From NCBI RefSeq assembly GCF_003732425.1, contig NZ_MOBX01000013.1, positions 1,242,026 through 1,306,025 of the forward strand: a stretch of DNA of 64,000 bases, read 5' to 3'. Below the pieces are notes generated by a model that was given only the letters and a program-made list of their open reading frames with translations, was not told the DNA's origin and did not search any database. This DNA comes from Pseudomonas fluorescens. GTDB taxonomy: Bacteria; Pseudomonadota; Gammaproteobacteria; Pseudomonadales; Pseudomonadaceae. Both the position numbers and the translations under genes were made by a program. Below, one piece after another: positions 45,837 to 54,569 of this stretch (position 1 is its first letter; every line of letters starts with the position of its first letter).

Positions 45837-46820
45837 TTATTTTGCGATTATTTCCTGACTGCCATCGGCAAGGGTGCGAACGGCCACCGGCAGGATGCTC
45901 GGCAAGGCTTTGAGCAAGGCGTCGGTGTTGTCGGCGTTGAACACGCTGGTCAGGCGCAAACTGGCCACGGCCGGGTTGGCCACGGTCAGCGGCTTCTCAC
46001 GATAGCGCGACACTTCGGCCGCGACTTCGCTGAGGCTGGCGTTGTTGAACACCAGTTTGCCGCCGCGCCATGCCGTCAGTTGTGCCGGGTTGACCGCATA
46101 GGCTGCGGCCACTTGGCCTTGCGCATCGACATGGGTGCCGAGGCCGGCAGTCAGGCTGATAAATTGATTATCCGGCGCATCGCGCCCCTGCACTTTCACC
46201 GTGCCCTGCTCCACCGCCACGCGGGTTTGCGTGACATCGCGGCGCACATCGAAACGCGTGCCAGTGACCGTAACCTTGCCATTGCCGGTCTCGACCACGA
46301 ACGGTCGCGAGGTATCGTGCGCGACGCTGAACATCGCTTCGCCTTCACTTAACTCGATCAGGCGCCGATCCTGTTCAAAGCGCACCTGCAAGCGGCTGCG
46401 GCTGTTCAGATCAATCACCGAACCGTCCGGCAGCGCCACATGTTTGCGCTCGCCCAACGCCGTGGCGAACTCGGCGCGGTAACCGCCAGGATGATTCAAA
46501 CCACTGAACAAGCCCAGCCCGAGCGCCACCGCCAGCACACTGGCAGCCACGGCAAAACGCAGCAATGGACGGCGTTCGCGACGGGGCGGCGGTGTTTCAA
46601 CAAGGGCTTTGAGGCGTGGCGCCGGGAGCAAATCGGCGGCCGACCACAAGCCCTGCAGCAACTGGAATTCGTCACGGTGCTGTGGATGTTGATTCAGCCA
46701 GGCGTCGAAGCGCTGCTGCTCGTCGGCCTCAATGGCCGGCTCCTGCAAACGCACAAACCAGCGAGCCGCATCATCGCGCACCGTTGTTTGCCCGCACGCG
46801 CAAGCACGCGTATCCATCAT
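45837..46820 (-). CDS. fecR: Anti-sigma/sigma regulator FecR
   Basis: A 327-residue FecR-family protein. The N-terminal cytoplasmic domain (DDAARWFVRLQEPAIEADEQQRFDAWLNQHPQHRDEF) binds FecI. TM helix near LRFAVAASVLAVALGLGLF (about residue 85-105). The periplasmic FecR domain follows: EFATALGERKHVALPDGSVIDLNSRSRLQV, LSEGEAMFSVAHDTSRPF and VTVTGTRFDVRRD. It ends with a secretin/TonB-like segment that binds the FecA STN domain. It carries the iron-citrate signal across the membrane to activate FecI. AGGA before the ATG at 46820 supports that start; the gap after fecI is 40 bases. Confidence 0.9.
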   Translation of the reverse strand: MMDTRACACGQTTVRDDAARWFVRLQEPAIEADEQQRFDAWLNQHPQHRDEFQLLQGLWSAADLLPAPRLKALVETPPPRRERRPLLRFAVAASVLAVALGLGLFSGLNHPGGYRAEFATALGERKHVALPDGSVIDLNSRSRLQVRFEQDRRLIELSEGEAMFSVAHDTSRPFVVETGNGKVTVTGTRFDVRRDVTQTRVAVEQGTVKVQGRDAPDNQFISLTAGLGTHVDAQGQVAAAYAVNPAQLTAWRGGKLVFNNASLSEVAAEVSRYREKPLTVANPAVASLRLTSVFNADNTDALLKALPSILPVAVRTLADGSQEIIAK

Positions 46821-46860
46821 GGAATGTCCTGTTGGGCTGGGGATAAAAGGAGGCAGTGGC

Positions 46861-47352
46861 TCATGACTGCAACCCGTCGAGGCGATCACGCAGATGGCGC
46901 AGGGTGCGGATCATATACTTTTCGACCATGTTCTTGGACAGACCCAGGCGTTCGGCGATTTCCGCCTGGGTCAATCCTTCGATCTTCTGCCAGACGAAAA
47001 TCTTCCGGCAATTGACCGGCAGCTCGCCGAGCGCCCGTTCGATGGAGTCAGCCAACTGGATCGCATGCATGTAATGCTCCGGGTCGCCGGACGACGACAC
47101 ACTGTGATCAAGGGCCTCCGACTCCATGGCACCGCGCCGATCTTCACGGCGGTAGCCATCGACCGCAATATTGCGCGCGGTCTGGTGCAAGTACGCCCGG
47201 GGCTGCTGCACCACCGCCGAATCCGACTCAAGCACGCGCACAAAGGTATCGTGCGCCAGATCCTCGGCCTGCGCGCGATTGCGCAGGCGACGAGTCCAGG
47301 TGCCGATCAACTCTTCGTAATGCTCGAAAAAGCCGGGTCTGCGGGGACGCAT
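46861..47352 (-). CDS. fecI: ECF sigma factor FecI (iron-starvation type)
   Basis: A 163-residue extracytoplasmic-function sigma factor. Region 2: FFEHYEELIGTWTRRLRNRAQAEDLAHDTFVRVLES, with the DLAHDTFVR recognition motif. Region 4: ERALGELPVNCRKIFVWQKIEGLTQAEIAERLGLSKNMVEKYMIRTL, whose helix-turn-helix reads the -35 of target promoters such as fecA. The start at 47352 is preferred because a Fur-like box lies just upstream (47391-47409); the ATG at 47418 would place the box inside the gene. The ribosome site of 47352 is poor. It is the first gene of the operon fecI-fecR, followed by fecA. Confidence 0.9.
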   Translation of the reverse strand: MRPRRPGFFEHYEELIGTWTRRLRNRAQAEDLAHDTFVRVLESDSAVVQQPRAYLHQTARNIAVDGYRREDRRGAMESEALDHSVSSSGDPEHYMHAIQLADSIERALGELPVNCRKIFVWQKIEGLTQAEIAERLGLSKNMVEKYMIRTLRHLRDRLDGLQS

Positions 47353-47390
47353 GGGGGTATGGGCGGCGTGCTGAGGAAAAGGACGTGAAT

Positions 47391-47409
47391 AGTAATGGTT
47401 ACCATTAAG
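47391..47409 (-). promoter_or_regulatory. Fur-like box in front of fecI
   Basis: AGTAATGGTTACCATTAAG contains a perfect 7-1-7 inverted repeat (TAATGGT, one base, ACCATTA). It matches the Fur consensus GATAATGATAATCATTATC at most core positions. It is about 40-60 bases upstream of the fecI start and fits Fe2+-Fur repression, standard for fecI. Confidence 0.8.
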
Positions 47410-47456
47410 CCGAAGCAATGGATTCCTCGCCCGACCGTCCGGACCGTCTCTGCAAC

Positions 47457-47834
47457 TCAGCGTTTTATCGAAATCACACCGCTCATGTATTCATGCAGAT
47501 CGCGCAGATCCTTAACGCTCCAGGCGTGCGGCGGTATTTTCACCCCGTTCTCCTTCAGCGTTTTCGGAATCAGGTTGCCGTTCGGGCGAAGGATGATCGA
47601 CGACACAATCACGCCCGGATATTCATTCAGGCGTTTTTTGAACGCGGAGGTTGTCAGGTCAGGTGTGGGCGGATTGCTTTTATGCGCCAGCGGTCCGGTG
47701 CCTTTTATATCGGCGCCGTGGCACACCGCGCAGCGCTGTGAATAGAGGTTTTTGCCGTTGCTGTTGTCCGCAAAGGATGCGGATGGTTGAGCGATCAACA
47801 AAGCCCCGAGTACAGCGACGAATGCTGCTTTCAT
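47457..47834 (-). CDS. Small periplasmic cytochrome c
   Basis: A 125-residue class I cytochrome c with an N-terminal signal peptide (MKAAFVAVLGALLIAQPSASFA). The haem attachment motif CAVCH is near residue 36 (LYSQRCAVCHGADIKGTGP); a Met ligand may be in DLHEYMSGV near the C-terminus. It carries one haem. It would serve as an electron carrier or as a subunit of a periplasmic dehydrogenase, none of which is adjacent. GGGAGG before the ATG at 47834 defines the start. Its 3' end meets the fecI upstream region, with 48 bases between its stop and the Fur-like box. Confidence 0.88.
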   Translation of the reverse strand: MKAAFVAVLGALLIAQPSASFADNSNGKNLYSQRCAVCHGADIKGTGPLAHKSNPPTPDLTTSAFKKRLNEYPGVIVSSIILRPNGNLIPKTLKENGVKIPPHAWSVKDLRDLHEYMSGVISIKR

Positions 47835-47901
47835 TGTTTGCCTCCCTGGCGTCTTTAAGGTCGCGCATGATGCGCGAGATTTAACGCCTGGCGCAAAACA
47901 A

Positions 47902-47993
47902 TGTGGGAGCGAGCCTGCTCGCGAATGCGGCACACCAGTCACTTACTGCATTGACTGAATGGACGCCTTCGCGAGCAGGCTCGCTCCCACAGG
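47902..47993. repeat. REP doublet, GTGGGAGCGAGCC family
   Basis: Inverted arms between the cytochrome c start and the TpsA 3' end. Confidence 0.88.
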
Positions 47994-48041
47994 GTTTGGT
48001 GGTGGATGCAGGTTCAAGTGCATCCACCAATGGCCAGTGAA

Positions 48042-51000
48042 TCAGCCTTTTTCGTCGACGCCTGCTTGCAGGGTCTGGGTATCCAGATGCCCGCTCAGGG
48101 TGACTGGGCCGACTCTCAGGTTGCCGTTTTCCAGGGAAACCTTCGGTGCGTTTTCCTCGGCTTTATGGGGCAAGTCCAACCCGGCCTTCACACCATAATC
48201 GCGATTACTCAGATCAGTACTGATGACCTTCGAACCACCGAGATCGACCTTTCCTTCAGCCGCCGAAATCCGCGCGCCGGTCAGTTGCATGCCGCCGCCG
48301 ACCGTGAGGTTCAGACCTTGGTCAGCACTGATCGCGGACGCCTGCGCAACGCTGTCTTTATGCGCATATTCGCCCTGCGCTTTCAGCGTTGGCTTGTAGT
48401 CGGTGCCGGCGAGTTTTTCCTTGTCGTTCGGTGGATTTTTCTTCGCGGTCAGGCCCAGATCGACATCGACCTTGGCGTGGTTGCTTGAGTCTTGACGACT
48501 TTCGACCTTCAGATCACCCGCGACCTTGCCGCTGACATCTTTAGCGTCGATCCGCGCCCCCGCCAGCTGTGCGTCACCGGCACTGTTCAACACCACGCCG
48601 TCAGCCTTGATCTGGCTGTTCTGCTGGGTGCTGCCCTGCAAGTAATCGACACCGACTTTGGCCCCGGCATTGAAACCGTGATCGCTGCTCGCTTTCTCGT
48701 CTGCAGCAGTCGGGGTTTTGCTGCTCAGGTTGCCGCCGGCATTCAGCGCGACATTCCAGTTATTGCGCTTGTCGGTGGACTGCGCCGACTCCTGCACATA
48801 ACCGCCCTTCTGCGCATCGATGCTGACGTTCGGCGCGCTGACTTGAGTGCCTTGCAGGTGAATCGAGTCACCGCTCAAGGCGATACCGTTATGGCTGTTG
48901 AGCTGGCCACCGGTAAGGGTTTTCGAATCCTCGTTGACCCGCCCGATATTGAAGTTGCCACTCAGATTGCCGCCCTGATCACGGCTCTTCTCGCTGCTGG
49001 TTTTGCTACCACCGCCCTTCAAACCGCCGCCGAGATTGCTGCCGGTAGCGGTGTGAGTGTCGGTTGCGGCTTGCAGATCGAGCTTGCCGTCAGCGTGCAG
49101 ATCGATGGCGCCAGCGCTGTCGATCTTGCTGCCTTGCTGGACTTGGTCGCCGCCGCTGCTGAGTTGCACCGGACCGTTGCCGCTGATGCTCGCCACATGG
49201 GCCTGGGTGTCAGCGCTTTGCTTGCCGGTGTGATCGAGCTGGAACCCGGCGCCAACATCGACGTTGGTGCCATCGGTGCCCGGCAAGGTGCCGACCGTCA
49301 GCGAGCCATTGCCGCGCAGGCTGGTGTCATTGCTGCTCTGATGATCGTTGGCCTGATTCAGCGCCAGATCACCACCCGAGTTGATGCTCACACCGCCCTG
49401 CCCGCCGTCGAAACGGCTGCCTTCGAACTGCGCATCGCCGCCAACCTTGATGTTCACACCCTGGCTGCCGGCGTAACCGCCGACCACTGCGCTGGAGCTG
49501 TCCTTGCTCGACGCACTGCTACCCCCCGCACCACTGCCGGCGACGTTCACGTCTTCACCTGTCTTGGTGTAGACGCGTACGTCGACCTTGGCATCCACCG
49601 CGTCAGCGCTGCTGTTGTGCGTGTTGCTGGCGGCGTCGGCAAGCAGTTGGTCAGCGCTGATGTTCACTTGGCCGGCGCTGGCGTTGTATTGAGTGCCTTG
49701 GTCACGCAGCGTGCCGGTGGTTTTCACATCGACGGTGCCACCCTCAAAACGGCTGACCACTGCGTTGCTGCTCTGCTCGGTTTTGCTGGCACTGCCATGC
49801 CCCACCGCAACGTCGATACCGACATTCGGCTGACCGAGATTGGCCAGGGCGTCCTTGTCCGGCACCTTGCCGTTGAGCACGTCGTTGACCGCGCCAGCGA
49901 TTGGCCGGGCGATGTCTTTGTACTCGACATTGGCGCCGATGTCCGCCGACCAGTTGCTCTCGCTATGCGTGCGGCTGTCAGTGTTGCTGGCCGCACGGTT
50001 GTCGATTTCGTTGGCAGCAACATTCAGACCGTTGCCGGCCTTGAGCTGCGCGCCTTCGGTGGCGAGTTTGTCGGCATTGATGGTCAGGCCACCCCTGCTC
50101 TGCACGCTGGTGGTTTGCGCGATGGTTTTGCTGGTCGAATCCTGCGCCGTGCTGTGGGCGAAATCGACGCCACTGCCGGCACGGTCGAGGCCGCCGGTGT
50201 AGTAGAAACCACCGCCGGTGCTGGAGGTGTCGGTGGAGGTTTTGTGGCTGTCGGCTTCGGCCAGCAACGACACGTTTTTGCCGCTCAACGTCGTGTCGCC
50301 AGCAGTGGATTTCACTTCCGCGCCTTTGAGCGTAACGTCACCGCCCGCCTTCACCTGCACACTGCCGCCGCTGAGGCTGGAGCCTTGCTGGGTGACATCG
50401 TTGCGGGTCACGGTTTGTTGCTTGTCTTCGTAGTGAATCCCGGCGCGATACTGCTCCGGTGTCTGCTCTTTGGCGTACGCATCGAAGCCACGGGTGTGCG
50501 TGGTGTCAGTGCTGTCGTGAGTGTTCTGCGCAGAATGCACATTGACGTCACCCGCCGCGTCGGCCGTCAGCGCTCCGTCAGCCTTGACCTTCGAGCCCGC
50601 CACTTCAATATCCTTGGCGCTCTTGAGCTTGAGGTTGCTGTCAGACACCAGCTCACTGCGCACGGTGCTGCTGTCTTTGCTGTTCTGCCGCGACTCGTCC
50701 TTGCTGATGCCGAAGAACTTGCTGTCCTTGTCGTGGTTGTTGCTGTGCGCGGTGTCCTGCACACCGTCGATCACCAGCGAACCCTTGTCGCTGATCACGC
50801 TGGCGTCGGTGCCGCCGCGCACCTGACTGCCGCTGATGCGCACGTCGTCAGCCTTGACGAGCAGTTTGCCGCTGGCGTTGATTGTGCTGCCCTGATGCTG
50901 GGTCTTGCCCTTGTCGGCATCGCCGGTCTTGCCGAAGAAACCACCGCCGACCAGGTCACCGGAGTAACGGTTGTCGCTGCTGCGGTTGGTGCGTGTGGCG

Positions 51001-52511
51001 GTGCTGATTTCCACTTGTTTGCCGGCCAGTCGCACGTCGCCGGCGCTGCTCAACTCGGCGCCTTCGGAACGCAATAACGCGGCGGTTTGCAGGGCGATGT
51101 TACCGGCCTTCAACTGGCTGGTGACGCTGCGCTGTTCTTCGCTGCTGCTGTTCCAGTCGGCTTTCCACAGGTGCTTGCGGTGGTTGCCTTGATCGGTCTG
51201 CGTGTGGCTTTCGGTGGCGGCAGTCAGGCGCAGATCACCGCCGCTGTGTACGTCGAGATTGTTCGCGGCTTCGACTTTGGCGGCTTTCAACTCGGTGTCT
51301 TTGCCGGACGACAGTTTGGCGTCGCGACTGGCGATAATCTGGCTGCCGTGTTGACGCGATTCGCTGTCGGTCTGGGTACGGTCGTAGGTTTCCCAGGTGA
51401 TGCCGATGGTGCTGTTGTTCCAGTTTTCGCGCTTTTCCTGAAGCTTGCGGCTTTCGACCGTGGACAGGGTCAGGTTGCGTTTCGCCTCGACGGTGACGTC
51501 GCGAGCGCTGACATCAGCAGCGGCCAACGTCAGATCCTTGCCGCTGTGCAGGCCGACATCGCCCTGACTGCTACGGATACCGGCACGGGTCACGTCGAGG
51601 CTGTTGGCCACGGCTTCACCGCTGACACTCAAGTCACCGGCCGAACGAATCTGCACGCCGTCACGCCCGGCGACTTGCACCGCGCCCACCCGCACGCCCG
51701 CGCCTTCGGCGGTGCTGACAATATTGATGCGCCCGGCCTGCATCGCGCCGAACAGGCTGGCGTCGATGCGCTGATCGGAAGTGTTGCCCGCCGGGTCGAC
51801 AGTTTTCACCTGACCGCTGGCGTAGTCGACCTGATTGCGCCCGACCGTAAGGTTCAACTGATCGCGCGCAGTGATCGCGCCCTGACTGTCGATACGCGGC
51901 GCGATCAGGTTGATCGAGCCCTCGCCGTTACGCAGGCCACCGCTGTGAATCTGCAACTGACCGCTAGCGTCGCGGCTGTTCAGGCTTTGCAGTTTGCCGT
52001 CATTCAACTCCGGGCGACCGACCAGCAGATTGGCATTTGGCGTGTTGATGAAACTGCCGCCATTGACCGAGATGCCGTTGGGGTTGGCCAGCACATAATC
52101 GGCGGCGCGACCGAAGATTTCCTGCGCGCCGTTGATCGCGGAAGGATTGCGGCTGATCACTTCGTTGAGGATCACACTCGCGGCCTGCCCTTGCAGTTGC
52201 GGGTTGGCCGCCAATTGCCCGGCCAGTTGCGATTGCCCGGCCTGCAAGGCGTTGTTCAGCACCAGGCCCTGACGGTCGACGTTGTAGTCGAGGAACTGGT
52301 TGTGCGACAGGCCCGAACCATTGGGCGCGACGATGTTGACGATGGGCACACCGCCCTGGGTCTGCAATTGCGCGGTGCCGCCGGGGCCTGGTGCGACCAC
52401 GACGCCGCCGGCGAGCGCGCTCGGCAGGTGCACGGCGAAGAACAGGCTGGCAATCGCCCAGCGCAATTTGCCCCGAGGGGAAAGATGAAATGCAAAGGTG
52501 TGTGCTGGCAT
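48042..52511 (-). CDS. TpsA-family filamentous hemagglutinin/exoprotein (two-partner secretion)
   Basis: A 1,489-residue exported beta-helix protein. The signal peptide is LRWAIASLFFAVHLPSALA. It is followed by the TPS domain needed for export (GVPIVNIVAPNGSGLSHNQFLDYNV, with NPSAINGAQEIFGRAADYVLANPNGISVNGG). The rest consists of hemagglutinin repeats: GDLRLTAATESHTQTDQG, KLLVKADDVRISGSQV, LSGGSVQVKAGGDVTLKGAEV, QLSSGGDQVQQGSKID. It ends quietly with LENGNLRVGPVTLSGHLDT and no VENN motif, DUF637 or toxin-like tail, and no immunity gene follows. It therefore looks like an adhesin or structural TpsA, not a CdiA contact toxin. GGAGAC lies 8 bases before the ATG at 52511. It is secreted by the TpsB encoded 98 bases upstream in the same operon. 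Confidence 0.9.
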   Translation of the reverse strand: MPAHTFAFHLSPRGKLRWAIASLFFAVHLPSALAGGVVVAPGPGGTAQLQTQGGVPIVNIVAPNGSGLSHNQFLDYNVDRQGLVLNNALQAGQSQLAGQLAANPQLQGQAASVILNEVISRNPSAINGAQEIFGRAADYVLANPNGISVNGGSFINTPNANLLVGRPELNDGKLQSLNSRDASGQLQIHSGGLRNGEGSINLIAPRIDSQGAITARDQLNLTVGRNQVDYASGQVKTVDPAGNTSDQRIDASLFGAMQAGRINIVSTAEGAGVRVGAVQVAGRDGVQIRSAGDLSVSGEAVANSLDVTRAGIRSSQGDVGLHSGKDLTLAAADVSARDVTVEAKRNLTLSTVESRKLQEKRENWNNSTIGITWETYDRTQTDSESRQHGSQIIASRDAKLSSGKDTELKAAKVEAANNLDVHSGGDLRLTAATESHTQTDQGNHRKHLWKADWNSSSEEQRSVTSQLKAGNIALQTAALLRSEGAELSSAGDVRLAGKQVEISTATRTNRSSDNRYSGDLVGGGFFGKTGDADKGKTQHQGSTINASGKLLVKADDVRISGSQVRGGTDASVISDKGSLVIDGVQDTAHSNNHDKDSKFFGISKDESRQNSKDSSTVRSELVSDSNLKLKSAKDIEVAGSKVKADGALTADAAGDVNVHSAQNTHDSTDTTHTRGFDAYAKEQTPEQYRAGIHYEDKQQTVTRNDVTQQGSSLSGGSVQVKAGGDVTLKGAEVKSTAGDTTLSGKNVSLLAEADSHKTSTDTSSTGGGFYYTGGLDRAGSGVDFAHSTAQDSTSKTIAQTTSVQSRGGLTINADKLATEGAQLKAGNGLNVAANEIDNRAASNTDSRTHSESNWSADIGANVEYKDIARPIAGAVNDVLNGKVPDKDALANLGQPNVGIDVAVGHGSASKTEQSSNAVVSRFEGGTVDVKTTGTLRDQGTQYNASAGQVNISADQLLADAASNTHNSSADAVDAKVDVRVYTKTGEDVNVAGSGAGGSSASSKDSSSAVVGGYAGSQGVNIKVGGDAQFEGSRFDGGQGGVSINSGGDLALNQANDHQSSNDTSLRGNGSLTVGTLPGTDGTNVDVGAGFQLDHTGKQSADTQAHVASISGNGPVQLSSGGDQVQQGSKIDSAGAIDLHADGKLDLQAATDTHTATGSNLGGGLKGGGSKTSSEKSRDQGGNLSGNFNIGRVNEDSKTLTGGQLNSHNGIALSGDSIHLQGTQVSAPNVSIDAQKGGYVQESAQSTDKRNNWNVALNAGGNLSSKTPTAADEKASSDHGFNAGAKVGVDYLQGSTQQNSQIKADGVVLNSAGDAQLAGARIDAKDVSGKVAGDLKVESRQDSSNHAKVDVDLGLTAKKNPPNDKEKLAGTDYKPTLKAQGEYAHKDSVAQASAISADQGLNLTVGGGMQLTGARISAAEGKVDLGGSKVISTDLSNRDYGVKAGLDLPHKAEENAPKVSLENGNLRVGPVTLSGHLDTQTLQAGVDEKG

Positions 52512-52608
52512 AAAAACGTCTCCATGTGAGTACGGCATCACGTCGCGCGTTTAGTCTTGGCCGTGGCTGACGCGCTCAGATCCGACGGCTGTTTGTTCAC
52601 TGCGTTGT

Positions 52609-54336
52609 TCAGATTTGCAGGCCCACTCGCATCAGCCAGGTTTCAGGCTCGTGCTGCAAACCACTCGGGGTGTTGAGGGCGCGTTGGTAATCGACGTCCA
52701 CTTGCAGGTTCTTCCAGCCCAGATTCAGGCCGACACTGGCGCCACTCAGGCGTTGGCCCTGAGCACCGTGATCAGCCTTGATCCAGCCGTGGTCGAGGCC
52801 CACGCGCGGGGTAATCTGCAACGGCCATTCAATGCGCAGCGGCAGGCGCAAGGTGTTGCGCCAGATCGCGCCGCTGGCGCCGGAGGCACTGCTGACCCGA
52901 TAGCCGCGCACCGCCGAATCGTCGGTGCCGAGCAACTGTTCGATGGCCGGCAACGGATCCGGGCTGTACTGCACGTTGAGTTGGCTCTGCCATTGCCACG
53001 CCTGCGCGCCGAACCGACCGTTACGCCATTGGCTGAGGCCGGCGCGGTACTTGCGGAACTGCGCCTTGGGCAGGTTGTTGATCTGCTGCTGCGTGTCATC
53101 GTCGGCGCCAAACCAGCGCAGGCCTTGGGCGTAATTGACGTCGAGGTTCCACACCGCACGGTCGAGCCAGAACAGATTGAGTCCGGCTTCGGCCACGGTC
53201 AGGGTCGGGCTCTGAATACCCAAGCGAACGTCTTGCAAGTAGCTGTCGACATCCTTGTGCGCCAGTTGCAGGTTGGCGCTGAGCTGCCGGCTCTGGTCGC
53301 GCCACACCACACGGTCGGCGCGCAGGCTGACCTGATCGGTGATGCCGGTGCTGTGAAAAGTCACACTCGGCAGTTTGAACGGCGCGCGGTATTCGGCGTG
53401 GCTGGCGAATACGCTGTAGGTCCAGTAACCGTAAGGGATCGCGTAATACAGGCTGGCATTGCGGCTGTAGCGGTCACCCTGATTGAGGGTGTCGCTGGCG
53501 CTGAGGCTCAACAAGTCGTTGAGTTGCAGCGGGCTGTCGAGGCTCAGGCTGACCGTGTCGCGATCACGTCCGGTGCTGGCGCTGCCGAGGTTGTCGATGC
53601 CCGCGTTCAAGGCCCAGCGCGAATGCGCGGCGGTGCGCGAACGCAGGATGATTCGCGAGGCGCCGGGCTGGCTGCCGGGGGCGATGTCGGCGGTGAGATC
53701 GATCGAGCGCAGGCGATTCAGTTGATCGAGGCCTTGCTCCAGGTCACGTAAATTCAGCGGCTCGCCGAGCATCCCCGGAAACGCGCCGCCCAACGAAACC
53801 GGCAAGCTCTGATCGGCCAGTTCGATGGACTCGATGTAGCCTTCGTCAACGCGGATATCCAGCGACTGCCCCACTGCCGGAGCACTGAGCAGATACGGAC
53901 GGCTGGCGATGTAACCCTTGTCGACGTAGATCGCGGTGATGGTGGCCAGCAGATGATTGATCTGGCCGACGCCCATGCATGGCGCCAACAGCGGTTTGAT
54001 CTGCGCGTTGAGTGTGTCGCTGTTGATCAGCGTGACGCCGCCGATGCGCGCACCGCTCAACGGCCAGCAACGTTCATCGGCGGTGACGGTTGGCGGGAGG
54101 CCCGGGGTAACCGGCGCCGGACCGAACGCACCGCGCTCCAGTTGCCGTTTTCTTTGCTCAAGTTGCAGTTGTTGCAGATCACGCTGCTGCTGTTGCTGCT
54201 GGCGCAGCACTTCCTGGCCCGGCGCGACAGGTTCGGCCGCATCAACCGAGGCGGCACACACACTCAACACAAAGGCCGACAACAGCGGGCAACGCGTGGA
54301 GCGACAACGAAAAACAGCGTGAAGCGAATACGGCAC
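52609..54336 (-). CDS. TpsB outer-membrane transporter (ShlB/FhaC/HecB family)
   Basis: A 575-residue Omp85-superfamily secretion porin. Signal peptide (LSAFVLSVCAASVDA), then a Gln-rich N-terminal helix (REVLRQQQQQQRDLQQLQLEQ). Two POTRA domains follow, RIGGVTLINSDTLNAQIKPLLA and YVDKGYIASRPYLL with RVDEGYIESIELADQ. The 16-strand barrel contains the conserved pore loop motif SAVRGYRVSSASGASG (VRGY) and ends MRVGLQI. It threads the TpsA passenger across the outer membrane. The GTG at 54336 is chosen because AAGGA lies exactly 6 bases upstream; a TTG five codons earlier is less likely. It lies directly upstream of tpsA in the same transcript. Confidence 0.9.
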   Translation of the reverse strand: MPYSLHAVFRCRSTRCPLLSAFVLSVCAASVDAAEPVAPGQEVLRQQQQQQRDLQQLQLEQRKRQLERGAFGPAPVTPGLPPTVTADERCWPLSGARIGGVTLINSDTLNAQIKPLLAPCMGVGQINHLLATITAIYVDKGYIASRPYLLSAPAVGQSLDIRVDEGYIESIELADQSLPVSLGGAFPGMLGEPLNLRDLEQGLDQLNRLRSIDLTADIAPGSQPGASRIILRSRTAAHSRWALNAGIDNLGSASTGRDRDTVSLSLDSPLQLNDLLSLSASDTLNQGDRYSRNASLYYAIPYGYWTYSVFASHAEYRAPFKLPSVTFHSTGITDQVSLRADRVVWRDQSRQLSANLQLAHKDVDSYLQDVRLGIQSPTLTVAEAGLNLFWLDRAVWNLDVNYAQGLRWFGADDDTQQQINNLPKAQFRKYRAGLSQWRNGRFGAQAWQWQSQLNVQYSPDPLPAIEQLLGTDDSAVRGYRVSSASGASGAIWRNTLRLPLRIEWPLQITPRVGLDHGWIKADHGAQGQRLSGASVGLNLGWKNLQVDVDYQRALNTPSGLQHEPETWLMRVGLQI

Positions 54337-54513
54337 GCAACATCCTTGCAATCAACTGGCGCAATGCCACCCCATCAATAGCCGTGATAGTCGGAGCCCT
54401 CCTACGCAAATGCAAGACGCTTCCTACAGCGCTTACATTTCTTAAACAAATACGAACCCTTCCTTAAACGGCGGCGAACTGACGATCGGCGCTAAAAATG
54501 AATTGCCACAAAA

Positions 54514-54543
54514 TATTACTCACGTCATATTACACTCGTAATA
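54514..54543. promoter_or_regulatory. Candidate operator for the EmrAB-type efflux operon
   Basis: TATTAC-ACTC-GTAATA at 54528-54543 is a perfect 6-4-6 palindrome, with a third TATTAC half-site 14 bases upstream (54514-54519). It lies 27 bases before the efflux start. A TetR- or MarR-type repressor is plausible, but none is in the window. Confidence 0.45.
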
Positions 54544-54569
54544 ACGACCCTCTGCGCAGGAATGACGCG

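Noticed and set aside
48042..48200. A CdiA-type toxin tail and immunity gene after TpsA
   Set aside because: No VENN motif or toxin domain is visible before the stop, and only a REP element follows.
48492..51077. An 861-codon open frame antisense to the TpsA gene
   Set aside because: It lacks a ribosome site and any motif; it is a shadow of the repeat-rich high-GC coding strand.
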